From Lachnospiraceae bacterium UBA7093 (GTDB taxonomy: Bacteria > Bacillota > Clostridia > Lachnospirales > Lachnospiraceae), in NCBI GenBank assembly GCA_002492465.1, contig DKYT01000002.1:1-30865 (forward strand): a DNA stretch of 30,865 nt, given 5' to 3'. Below, in pieces: positions 15,314-23,192 of this stretch. The position numbers and the translations under genes are program-made. Under the pieces are notes generated by a model, which had not been told where the DNA came from, searched no databases, and saw nothing but the letters and a program-made list of their open reading frames with translations. Position 1 is the first letter of the stretch, and each line of letters begins with the position of its first letter.

Positions 15314-16636
15314 ATGACAGAAAAGGAAATAAAAAGAAGAAAACTATCCAGGAAGGCAAGGGAACGCAGAAGAAGGCGGAGAAAGAGGATTGTACTGGCG
15401 GAGAAAATCGCAGTGGCGGTTTTTCTCGTGGGGGGACTTGGCGGAGGCACCGTGCTTCTTTGGAATTTTATGCCGGATATTAAAATTGCCAAGCGGCTTC
15501 AGGCGGCTGGAGAGTACGTGGAGACAAAAGCTTATGAGGATGCCATCGCATCCTGCGAGGAAGCGCTTGAAATTGATTCTCAGTCTGTGAAGGCATACAG
15601 GGCGATGGCAGGGGTTTACCTGACCCAGGAGGACCGGGAATCGGCGGAGCAGGTTCTGTACCGGGGGTGGGAGACTACCCAGGATGAAGGGCTTTTGCAG
15701 GAATACTGTGTACACCTTTTAAACGATGTGGTGGCGGATGTGAACGCCCAAAGCTGTACCATGGAGACGCTTGAAAAATGTGTAAGGGCAATTGAAACAG
15801 ATCAGGCAAACGCCGATGGCTATAAGCTTTTGGGTGTCTGCTATGGGTATCTGTTTTCAGAGGATGCTGCGCCTGTGTTTTGCGCAGGGGAAGGCTGCTG
15901 TTTTGACCGGTATCTGGCGCTTATGAAGCGTCTGCTCGCGGTTTATGAGGCGTCTCCCTCAGAGGAATTGAAAAGGGAAATCCTCAGATATGCGGTACCG
16001 GCAAATTCTCTGCTGGAGCTGGAGGTCAGACATTTGGCGGATTACCGGGAACTGCTTGGACAGGTTGCCACTTTCGATCAGGAGAAGAAAACGGCTGATC
16101 TTGCCGCCTGTCTTGAAAAGGCATCCTGGGTTCAGGATCTGTTTGCAGAAGCCTTTGAAATTTTTCAGTCCGGCGATTTTATGCCCATCAAAGAGTTTAT
16201 GCAGTCCGAAGCATACATTGGGGTAAGAGATCAGTTTATTGAGGGTACCATGGAATATTGGGAGGGCGAAACGTACATACCGGTAAGCAGAGAAAAGATG
16301 AAGCTGATGCAGGAAAACGGACACTGGAAATTTGCCTTCTGTGATTTTGAGGATGTGCCGGAAACAGCCGGCGTGATCAATGTGTGGGGTGCAAAGCAGG
16401 AGGACGACGGTGTGCAGAGGCTTTGTATTTCTTATGAGCCGGCGTCTGAAGAAGGAGCGTATTATCCTCATACGATCTATGAGTTTGTTTATCTTTATAG
16501 CAATGTAAAAATCGGGGGCGCATATGTGCCGCAGATGAATTATCGATTTGAAACCCGGGTGGCGACGCCGGAAGGTACTTCTTCCCAGCTGATCGGAGAT
16601 TGGGGCGGCGAACACCAGTGGACTACGGAGTATTAA
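15314..16636 (+). CDS. TPR-containing single-pass membrane protein of unknown function
   Basis: The 440-residue protein begins with a very basic N-terminus (SRKARERRRRRRKR within residues 12-25), then one transmembrane helix (about 31-52). This is an N-in orientation that places the rest outside the membrane. Two TPR-like units follow at about 58-91 and 92-125 (AYEDAIASCEEALEIDS is typical), then further helical segments. A C-terminal domain from about residue 290 is rich in Trp, Tyr and acidic residues. It contains four cysteines close together (about 186-200, PVFCAGEGCCF), which could bind metal or form disulfides. I recognise no named family for the C-terminal part. AGGGAAGG precedes the start. 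It lies between the helicase and the CDF transporter with gaps of 12 and 3 bases, so it is co-transcribed. Confidence 0.85.
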   Translation: MTEKEIKRRKLSRKARERRRRRRKRIVLAEKIAVAVFLVGGLGGGTVLLWNFMPDIKIAKRLQAAGEYVETKAYEDAIASCEEALEIDSQSVKAYRAMAGVYLTQEDRESAEQVLYRGWETTQDEGLLQEYCVHLLNDVVADVNAQSCTMETLEKCVRAIETDQANADGYKLLGVCYGYLFSEDAAPVFCAGEGCCFDRYLALMKRLLAVYEASPSEELKREILRYAVPANSLLELEVRHLADYRELLGQVATFDQEKKTADLAACLEKASWVQDLFAEAFEIFQSGDFMPIKEFMQSEAYIGVRDQFIEGTMEYWEGETYIPVSREKMKLMQENGHWKFAFCDFEDVPETAGVINVWGAKQEDDGVQRLCISYEPASEEGAYYPHTIYEFVYLYSNVKIGGAYVPQMNYRFETRVATPEGTSSQLIGDWGGEHQWTTEY

Positions 16637-16639
16637 AAA

Positions 16640-17812
16640 ATGATTTCATGTTTAGCGAAGCTGTTTATTAAAGATTATAAGAATACATCGGATGTAAAGG
16701 TGCGTCAGTCGTACGGTATGCTCTGCGGAGCGGTGGGGATTCTCCTGAACAGTTTTTTGTTTCTGGTTAAGTTCATTGCAGGGCAGCTTTCTCATTCTAT
16801 AGCCATTACGGCGGATGCCTTTAACAACCTGTCAGATGCGGGCTCTTCCGTAATTACACTGGTAGGGTTTAAGATGGCGGGGCAGAAACCGGACAGCCAG
16901 CACCCCTTTGGGCATGGCAGGATCGAATACATATCGGGGCTTCTGGTATCGGTTATTATTCTTTTTATGGGAGGAGAACTTTTACAGTCTTCTGTGGATA
17001 AGATTCTGCATCCGGAAGCGGTCGATGCAAATCCGCTGGTATTGCTGATTCTTGTGCTTTCGGTTTGTGTTAAGCTGTATATGTTTTTGTACAATCGCAG
17101 CGTCAGCAAAAAAATAGACAGTGCGGCGATGCTTGCCACCGCAAAGGATAGTATCAGCGACAGCGTGTCCACCCTTGTGGTTTTAGCGACTACTCTCCTT
17201 GCCTATTTTGAAGGCATACAGATAGACGGCTGGTGCGGTATTCTGGTTGCGCTTTTTGTGCTGTGGACAGGGATAGGAGCAATGAAGGACACAGTGGGAC
17301 CGCTCCTTGGACAGCCGCCGGAGCCGGAATTTGTGAAGCGCATAGAGGAAATTATCATGGAGTACAGGGAGCAGGGAGTGCTTGGAATCCATGATCTGGT
17401 GGTACATAATTATGGACCGGGGAGGGTGATGCTTTCTGTTCATGTAGAGGTTCCCTCTACAGGGGATATTCTGGTGCTGCATGATATGATCGATTTGATC
17501 GAGCACCGGCTTGCAGGGGAACTGGGATGCAGCGCTGTGATCCATATGGATCCTGTGTGTGTGGATGACGAGGAGACGAACCGGGTGAAAAAGCAGGTGG
17601 CGGATATTGTTGCCGGTATGGAGGGGGATGTTAAGTTCCATGATTTCCGTATTGTGTCCGGTCCTACCCATACCAATTTGATTTTTGATGTGGTGATTCC
17701 CTTTGATTATGTGATGTCGGATGAGGAAACGGTGGCGTATATCAGAGAGCGGATCCGGAAGCTGGATGAAAACTATTTTGCCGTGATCGAGGTAGACAAA
17801 GCGTACGCTTAA
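16640..17812 (+). CDS. Cation diffusion facilitator (CDF) metal transporter
   Basis: The 390-residue protein has the CDF architecture: about six N-terminal helices to residue 215, then a cytoplasmic domain. The metal site is formed by Asp59, Asn63 and Asp66 region (ADAFNNLSDAG) and Asp170/Asp174 (TAKDSISDS). HPFGHGRIEYISG (88-100) is the conserved CDF loop. The Asp-rich, His-poor site is more like Mn/Fe/Zn efflux members than pure Zn transporters, but substrate is open. The soluble part carries two tandem CDF-type alpha-beta repeats (about 230-310 and 320-390), longer than in YiiP. The RBS GGAG is inside the preceding gene. A 13-bp tandem repeat begins at its last codons. Confidence 0.93.
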   Translation: MISCLAKLFIKDYKNTSDVKVRQSYGMLCGAVGILLNSFLFLVKFIAGQLSHSIAITADAFNNLSDAGSSVITLVGFKMAGQKPDSQHPFGHGRIEYISGLLVSVIILFMGGELLQSSVDKILHPEAVDANPLVLLILVLSVCVKLYMFLYNRSVSKKIDSAAMLATAKDSISDSVSTLVVLATTLLAYFEGIQIDGWCGILVALFVLWTGIGAMKDTVGPLLGQPPEPEFVKRIEEIIMEYREQGVLGIHDLVVHNYGPGRVMLSVHVEVPSTGDILVLHDMIDLIEHRLAGELGCSAVIHMDPVCVDDEETNRVKKQVADIVAGMEGDVKFHDFRIVSGPTHTNLIFDVVIPFDYVMSDEETVAYIRERIRKLDENYFAVIEVDKAYA

Positions 17813-17865
17813 AGCATATGCTTAACGCATATGCCTAACACGTATGCCTGAGGCATGTGCTTAAA
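17801..17865 (+). repeat. Degenerate 13-bp tandem repeat, five units
   Basis: Five consecutive 13-base units start at 17801, 17814, 17827, 17840 and 17853. Unit form is GCATATGCTTAAC with variation, and a decayed sixth unit begins at 17866. Most units contain a palindrome or near-palindrome of GCATATGC type. The first unit overlaps the last codons and stop of the CDF gene, and the array fills most of the gap before the next gene. It may be slippage-generated or bind a protein at each unit. Confidence 0.85.
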
Positions 17866-17903
17866 GCATGAACCGGGAAAGTACTTTGAAGTAGGAGAAG
17901 AAA

Positions 17904-20135
17904 ATGGGGGGATCTAAAAAGCGCGTTTTTTATGTGATATTGTCCATATGTGAGCTGGTGTGGCTGCTTTTATTCGGAATCTCGGTTTTATCCCAGGACA
18001 GCATTTCTTATGATTTGAATCAATATCCCGCGGAGGGGGAGAACGGCACGGAGCAGATCTGCACGGAAACGGTTGCCGTACCTGAGGGCATTTACACGGT
18101 AAGGGTGCGGTATGAAAAGGGAACGGGAGATGCGGTGTGCTATGCCAGAGCAGGGGATGAGGGCGTCCGCAGTCTTTATTCCGACCGTGTCAGGCTTTCC
18201 GGGGTGCAGCAGGAGAAAAGCTTTGATATTTATGTGAACGATCCCGCGGAGGATCTGCAAATCGTGATAGAGCCGGAGGAAGAGGGGGTCTTTGGACTGC
18301 TGCAGGTGCAAATTGCCACGGCGGCAAACGCAAAGGCTTACCGGATCTTTTGCCTGGCGGTAAAGCTGCTGGTGGTCAACGTGATAGCGGCAGTTATATG
18401 CCGAAAGGGGCAGGAGCGGAAGTGGCGTATGGAGACGGCGGCGGTTTTGACCATCGGCGCAATTGCCTCGGCAGGTCTGCTGGAAGAATATATTTTGTAT
18501 GGACATGATCTGGTCTTTCATCTGATGCGGATAGAGGGGCTTAAAGAAGGACTGCTCGCCGGAGGGTATCCGGTGAGAATACAGCCCAACTGGTTTAACG
18601 GATGGGGCTATCCGGTGTCCATTATGTACGGAGATCAACTGCTGTATTTTCCGGCCTTACTGCGGCTTGTGGGAGTGAATCTCCAGAACGCTTACAAATG
18701 CTATATTGCCGCTGTCAATGTGGGAACGGCGGCGGTGTCTTATTATGCGTTTTTAAAGATAGGGGGAGAAAAGAAAACCGCGTTGTTTGGGAGCTGTCTG
18801 TATACGCTGGCGCCTTATCGGCTGAGCTGTATTTATGTCCGCGCTGCCCTGGGAGAATACTCCGCAATGCTGTTTTTACCTCTTGTGGCACTGTGCTTTT
18901 GGTATGCACTTGAGATCAGGGAAAAGGAAAAGACGCCTTTTTGCCGTCTGCTGGTGCCGGTAATCGGTTTTACAGGACTGATCCAGACCCATGTGCTTTC
19001 CTGCTTTCTTGGGGCGGTTGCAATCCTGCTTTTTTGTGTGATGCATTGGAAGCGTATTTTGAAAAAGCCTGTGCTGATCTATCTGTTTAAGGTGGCGGGG
19101 CTTACGTTAATGGTGAATCTTTGGTTTCTGGTTCCTTTTCTGCAATATATGGGAGAAGAGCTTGCCGTAACGGCAAGTCATGAAATGACCCCGGCATTTC
19201 AGAGATGGGGAGCGGGGCTTGCGGAGCTTTTTGCAGTTTACTGGAACGGAACCTTAAGCTCTTCCTGGGGAGAAATTACTTCCATCGCCCAAAAATTTCC
19301 CAAGCCTGTGGGAACGGCAAGTCTTTTGATGCTGGGCACAGGGATTGGGCTGTATCATAAGGAAGAGACGAAATGTCTGAAAAAGAAGCTGTTTACCTGT
19401 GGTTTTTTCTTTGTGCTGTTCATTTTTATGGCTTCCACATTGTTTCCCTATTATAAACTCGGTAAGCTGGCGCCGGCACTGGGAAGCCTGTTTATGCACA
19501 TACAGTTTTCCTACCGCTTTCTGACCCTTGTAAGCCTGTTCGGGGCGCTTCTTGCCCTCTTTGCGGTTATGGGAGCGGAGAAGGCGTATGGGAAAAAAGG
19601 GGCTTATGGGGTGATGGCACTGGTGGGGCTTCTGGCAGTGCTCCAGGGAACCCAGTTGATCTACAGCGCCATGTACCGGGGAGACGTATTTCTTGCCTAT
19701 GATATCGAAGCCCTGGAAAGTAATGGAGGCTTTGCAGAGGAATATCTTTATGAGGGTGCCTATGGCTGGGTCACAGAGGAAATGCAAACCCCTTCCGGAG
19801 AGAGCGTTCTCATAGAGGATTACCAAAAGAGGTACAATCATGTCGCTGTAACCTGTAAAAGCCAGGGAGAGGGGGCATATTTGTCGCTGCCCCTGTTTTA
19901 CTATATAGGCTATGAAGCGCGTGACGGGGCGACAGGGCGGAAGTTGGAGCTGGTGAAAAGCGAAGATAACGGCAGGATCAGGGTAAATCTGCCCGCCGGC
20001 TATGAGGGAACCCTGCAGGTGGGTTTTGAGGACCCCATAAGCTGGAGGATGGCGGGAGCGATTTCCTTTTTTACGGCAGTCTATCTGATTTTTAAGGGAA
20101 TAAAATGTTGCAGTGTCCATTTAAAACGTGTATAA
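17904..20135 (+). CDS. Large polytopic membrane protein, GT-C/6-PTPS-related membrane domain type
   Basis: The 743-residue protein has one N-terminal helix (about 8-29), an extracellular beta-rich region (about 40-140), then about a dozen hydrophobic helices. An extracytoplasmic C-terminal domain (about 605-710) ends in a last helix. The segment after the second helix, GHDLVFHLMRIEGL (D202, H206, R209) with WFNGWGYPV, matches the membrane family named 6-pyruvoyl-tetrahydropterin-synthase-related, which is GT-C-like and related to YfhO. The Asp in the first large loop is where GT-C enzymes place their catalytic acid. I infer a transferase using lipid-linked sugar outside the membrane. AGGAGA precedes the start. 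It ends 46 bases before gpmI, whose promoter lies inside its last codons. Confidence 0.8.
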   Translation: MGGSKKRVFYVILSICELVWLLLFGISVLSQDSISYDLNQYPAEGENGTEQICTETVAVPEGIYTVRVRYEKGTGDAVCYARAGDEGVRSLYSDRVRLSGVQQEKSFDIYVNDPAEDLQIVIEPEEEGVFGLLQVQIATAANAKAYRIFCLAVKLLVVNVIAAVICRKGQERKWRMETAAVLTIGAIASAGLLEEYILYGHDLVFHLMRIEGLKEGLLAGGYPVRIQPNWFNGWGYPVSIMYGDQLLYFPALLRLVGVNLQNAYKCYIAAVNVGTAAVSYYAFLKIGGEKKTALFGSCLYTLAPYRLSCIYVRAALGEYSAMLFLPLVALCFWYALEIREKEKTPFCRLLVPVIGFTGLIQTHVLSCFLGAVAILLFCVMHWKRILKKPVLIYLFKVAGLTLMVNLWFLVPFLQYMGEELAVTASHEMTPAFQRWGAGLAELFAVYWNGTLSSSWGEITSIAQKFPKPVGTASLLMLGTGIGLYHKEETKCLKKKLFTCGFFFVLFIFMASTLFPYYKLGKLAPALGSLFMHIQFSYRFLTLVSLFGALLALFAVMGAEKAYGKKGAYGVMALVGLLAVLQGTQLIYSAMYRGDVFLAYDIEALESNGGFAEEYLYEGAYGWVTEEMQTPSGESVLIEDYQKRYNHVAVTCKSQGEGAYLSLPLFYYIGYEARDGATGRKLELVKSEDNGRIRVNLPAGYEGTLQVGFEDPISWRMAGAISFFTAVYLIFKGIKCCSVHLKRV

Positions 20136-20136
20136 T
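20108..20136 (+). promoter_or_regulatory. Promoter for gpmI inside the end of the upstream gene
   Basis: TTGCAG (20108-20113), a 17-base spacer and consensus TATAAT (20131-20136) end at the stop codon of the preceding gene, about 45 bases before gpmI. gpmI can therefore be expressed independently of the envelope genes upstream. Confidence 0.65.
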
Positions 20137-20181
20137 TCGTAAGTGGTAAGAAAGATGTATGAATATAAAAGGAGAATTGCG

Positions 20182-21723
20182 ATGAAAAAACCTACAGTAT
20201 TAATGATTTTGGACGGATATGGTTTAAACGAACGTCAGGATGGCAATGCCGTGGCGGAAGCAAAGACCCCTGTTATGGACAAACTTATGAAGGAATGTCC
20301 TTTTGTAAAGGGAAATGCAAGCGGAATGGCTGTAGGGCTGCCCGATGGTCAGATGGGCAACTCCGAAGTTGGGCATTTAAATATGGGCGCCGGACGCATT
20401 GTATATCAGGAACTGACAAGAATCACAAAGGAAATTCAGGATGGAACCTTTTTTGAGAATCCGGCTCTTTTAAAGGCGGTGGAAAACTGCAAAAAGAAGG
20501 ATTCCTCCCTTCACATGTTCGGGCTTCTTTCCGATGGGGGCGTTCACAGCCACAATACCCATCTGTATGGTTTATTAGAGCTTGCCAAAAGGAACGGGCT
20601 TAAAAAGGTTTATGTACACTGCTTCCTGGACGGACGGGATACGCCTCCTGCAAGCGGAAAGGGCTATGCCCAGGAGCTGGAGAAGGAAATGGAGAAGATC
20701 GGCACAGGAGAGATCGCTTCCGTTACTGGACGTTACTATGCAATGGACAGAGATAACAACTATGACAGAGTGAAGCTTGCCTATGATGCGCTTACAAAGG
20801 GCGAGGGACTTACGGCGGCAAGCGGTCCCGAGGGGATCCAGGCATCCTACGACAGGGAGGAAACAGATGAATTTGTGAAGCCTACGGTTGTAGTAAAGGA
20901 CGGTAAGCCTGTTGCAACCATCAAGGACGGGGATTCGGTGATTTTCTTTAACTTCAGACCGGACCGTGCAAGGGAGATTACCAGAAGCTTTTGCGATGAT
21001 GACTTTAAGGGCTTTGACAGAGGACCAAGGCTGGATCTCACCTATGTATGCTTTTCCGATTATGACCCTACGATTCCCAATAAAGAGGTTGCTTTCCACA
21101 AGATCTCCGTTACAAATACCTTCGGAGAGTGGCTGGCTGCAAATCATATGAAGCAGGCAAGAATTGCAGAGACAGAAAAATACGCCCATGTAACCTTCTT
21201 CTTTAACGGCGGTGTGGAAGAACCCAACGAGGGGGAGGACAGGATTCTGGTAAATTCCCCTAAGGACGTTGCAACCTACGACTTAAAGCCTCAGATGAGC
21301 GCCTACGAGGTATGCGATAAACTGGTGGAGGCGATCAAATCGGGCAAATACGATGTGATTATTATTAACTTTGCAAATCCTGATATGGTTGGTCATACGG
21401 GAGTGGAAGCCGCCGCAATCAAGGCTGTGGAGGCAGTGGACGAGTGTGTTGGAAAAGCGGTGGATGCCATCAAAGAAGTGGATGGACAGATGTTTATCTG
21501 CGCAGACCACGGCAACGCAGAGCAGCTGATAGACTATGAAACAGGCGCGCCTTTTACGGCACATACCACCAATCCGGTTCCCTTTATCATTGTCAACGCC
21601 GATCCCGCCTATACCCTGAGAGAGGGCGGATGCCTGGCGGACATTGTTCCTACCATGATTGAGTTGATGGGAATGGAACAACCGAAAGAAATGACAGGGA
21701 AATCCCTGCTGCTTCGTAAATAA
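20182..21723 (+). CDS. gpmI: 2,3-bisphosphoglycerate-independent phosphoglycerate mutase
   Basis: The 513-residue alkaline-phosphatase-superfamily enzyme interconverts 3- and 2-phosphoglycerate using two Mn ions. Asp11 (ILDGYG) and the phosphorylated Ser61 (GNSEVGHLNMGAGR) mark the metal site. SDGGVHSH, FLDGRDTPP, FRPDRAREI and ADHGNAEQ follow in family order. Length is exactly usual. An upstream in-frame start at 20143 exists, but AAAAGGAG at 20167-20174 and the standard MKKPTVLMILDGYG beginning support 20182. In many Clostridia this gene directly follows tpiA; here five genes intervene. It has its own promoter and is followed by a strong terminator, so it forms a single-gene unit. Confidence 0.98.
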   Translation: MKKPTVLMILDGYGLNERQDGNAVAEAKTPVMDKLMKECPFVKGNASGMAVGLPDGQMGNSEVGHLNMGAGRIVYQELTRITKEIQDGTFFENPALLKAVENCKKKDSSLHMFGLLSDGGVHSHNTHLYGLLELAKRNGLKKVYVHCFLDGRDTPPASGKGYAQELEKEMEKIGTGEIASVTGRYYAMDRDNNYDRVKLAYDALTKGEGLTAASGPEGIQASYDREETDEFVKPTVVVKDGKPVATIKDGDSVIFFNFRPDRAREITRSFCDDDFKGFDRGPRLDLTYVCFSDYDPTIPNKEVAFHKISVTNTFGEWLAANHMKQARIAETEKYAHVTFFFNGGVEEPNEGEDRILVNSPKDVATYDLKPQMSAYEVCDKLVEAIKSGKYDVIIINFANPDMVGHTGVEAAAIKAVEAVDECVGKAVDAIKEVDGQMFICADHGNAEQLIDYETGAPFTAHTTNPVPFIIVNADPAYTLREGGCLADIVPTMIELMGMEQPKEMTGKSLLLRK

Positions 21724-21745
21724 TTTATTTGATATTAAATATTGT

Positions 21746-21787
21746 CAGCCTCAGATGCTGCCGGTAAGGTGATCTGAGGCTGTTTTT
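21746..21787 (+). terminator. Rho-independent terminator after gpmI
   Basis: An 11-bp perfect stem, CAGCCTCAGAT (21746-21756) with ATCTGAGGCTG (21772-21782), is followed by five Ts. It is the cleanest intrinsic terminator in the window. Confidence 0.92.
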
Positions 21788-21841
21788 GTAGGACGCTTCC
21801 AACTGGAAAGGTTAAGATTTCGTTAATTACCGCTTCTGTTC

Positions 21842-21870
21842 TTGACATATGGAAATCCGTAACGTATGAT
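21842..21870 (+). promoter_or_regulatory. Strong promoter for the GntR-ABC operon
   Basis: A consensus TTGACA (21842-21847), a 17-base spacer and TATGAT (21865-21870) precede the regulator gene by about 58 bases. Confidence 0.8.
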
Positions 21871-21871
21871 A

Positions 21872-21896
21872 AGTGTATTAATGATGCTAGTACACT
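21872..21896. promoter_or_regulatory. Probable GntR autoregulatory operator
   Basis: AGTGTA (21872-21877) and TACACT (21891-21896) form a perfect 6-bp inverted repeat with a 13-base spacer. It lies immediately downstream of the -10 box, over the expected transcription start. YtrA-type GntR regulators usually repress their own operon from such sites. Confidence 0.5.
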
Positions 21897-21928
21897 GAAT
21901 ACAGCGTGCAGCAGAAGGAGAGATGAGG

Positions 21929-22294
21929 ATGATACTCATAGACTACAGGGATACCAGACCTATCTATGAACAGGTAGTGGATAAATTTAAGATGTTGATT
22001 TTGCGCGGTGTGCTGCACCCCAATGATAAGATTCCCTCTGTCCGGAATCTTGCAGTTGATCTGTCCATCAATCCCAACACGATTCAGCGCGCTTATGCGG
22101 AGTTGGAACGTCAGGGTTATATTTTTACAGTTAAGGGAAGGGGCAATTTTGTTGCGGACAATAAGCAGCTGCTGGATCAATACAGAGATCAGTTATTTGC
22201 CAGGCTTTGCGAGCTTTGTGAGGCGGCTTTTGCAGTGGGAATTACAGAGGAAGAGATTATACAGAATATAAAGGGGGGAGAAACCCATGATTGA
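21929..22294 (+). CDS. GntR-family transcriptional regulator, YtrA type
   Basis: The 121-residue protein is a GntR winged helix without a large effector domain, the YtrA form. The opening DYRDTRPIYEQVVDKFK is followed by the helix-turn-helix at about 33-60 (IPSVRNLAVDLSINPNTIQRAYAELE). The wing is GYIFTVKGRGNFV (64-76). A short C-terminal helix (about 80-115) serves for dimerisation. AAGGAG at 21915-21920 favours ATG 21929 over ATG 21923, which would leave only two bases of spacing. It overlaps the ABC ATPase gene by eight bases. Such regulators control the co-transcribed ABC transporter, often in response to cell-envelope stress or antibiotics. The palindrome at 21872-21896 is the likely operator. 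Confidence 0.94.
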   Translation: MILIDYRDTRPIYEQVVDKFKMLILRGVLHPNDKIPSVRNLAVDLSINPNTIQRAYAELERQGYIFTVKGRGNFVADNKQLLDQYRDQLFARLCELCEAAFAVGITEEEIIQNIKGGETHD

Positions 22295-23192
22295 AATCAG
22301 GAATGTTACGAAGTCATATGACCAAATAAAGGCGGTGGAAAACGTCAGCGTAACCATAAAGGAAAACACGGTATTTGGGCTGATCGGAACCAATGGGGCG
22401 GGTAAGAGCACAGTCCTGAGAATGACGGCAGGGGTTTTAGAGCCGGATCAGGGGGAAATTGCAATTGATTCTCTGCCGGTTTTCGATCATATGGAGGCGA
22501 AGAAAAACGTTTATTTTATTGCCGACGAGCCTTATTTCTTTGCAAACAGCAGAGCCATAGATATGCAGAAATATTTGTGCAGCGTGTATCCGGAGTTTGC
22601 GGTGGAGGACTTTTATAATTATCTGGTGAATTTCGGTCTGGATAAAAAGAGAAAAATCAACACTTACTCCAAAGGAATGAAAAAACAGCTGGCGTTGATC
22701 TGCGGCGTCTGCAGCGGGGCAAAGTATCTGCTCTGTGACGAGACTTTTGACGGATTGGATCCGGTGATGCGCCAGGGAATCAAAAGTATTTTTGCCAGTG
22801 AAATGGAACGGCGGGGCATGACCCCTGTGATTGCTTCTCATAATTTGAGAGAGCTTGAGGATATCTGCGATCACGTGGGACTTTTACATAAGGGCGGTGT
22901 GCTGCTGTCCAAGGACCTGGAGGATATGAAGTGCAATATTCAGAAGGTGCAGTGCGTGTTTAAGACCATTGAGGATGAGGCGAAGGTGATTGCAGCTCTG
23001 GATATTATGAAAAACGAAAAGAGAGGTTCCTTAAACGTACTTACGGTAAGAGGAAATAAGGCGGAGATCCTTGCCATATTTGCAACCGCAAACACGATTT
23101 TCTTTGAGGCGCTGCCTCTTTCTCTTGAAGAGATCTTTATCAGTGAAACGGAGGTAGTAGGCTATGATGTCAAAAAGCTCATTCTTGGTTAG
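22287..23192 (+). CDS. ABC transporter ATP-binding protein
   Basis: The 301-residue ATPase has Walker A GTNGAGKS (34-41) and Walker B YLLCDETFDGLD (147-158, catalytic Glu152). The switch His is in ASHN at about 183-186. The signature motif is degenerate: YSKGMKKQ at 127-134 replaces LSGGQ, a variant common in the ATPases that sit with YtrA-type regulators. The Q-loop region reads YFIADEPYFFAN. The last 80 residues form a family-typical regulatory tail. It overlaps the regulator gene by 8 bases and the permease gene by 29, so the three are tightly coupled. GGGGAG lies a few bases before the ATG. It energises the permease encoded next. Confidence 0.95.
   Translation: MIEIRNVTKSYDQIKAVENVSVTIKENTVFGLIGTNGAGKSTVLRMTAGVLEPDQGEIAIDSLPVFDHMEAKKNVYFIADEPYFFANSRAIDMQKYLCSVYPEFAVEDFYNYLVNFGLDKKRKINTYSKGMKKQLALICGVCSGAKYLLCDETFDGLDPVMRQGIKSIFASEMERRGMTPVIASHNLRELEDICDHVGLLHKGGVLLSKDLEDMKCNIQKVQCVFKTIEDEAKVIAALDIMKNEKRGSLNVLTVRGNKAEILAIFATANTIFFEALPLSLEEIFISETEVVGYDVKKLILG

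Noticed and set aside
17801..17878. CRISPR array at the 13-bp repeats
   Set aside because: The units are contiguous without spacers and far too short for CRISPR repeats.
19254..20120. 288-codon minus-strand open frame inside the 743-residue membrane protein gene
   Set aside because: The plus-strand product has coherent helices and an RBS; the antisense product has neither.
20143..20181. Upstream in-frame start for gpmI
   Set aside because: It lies before the AAAAGGAG site and would add 13 residues absent from the family.
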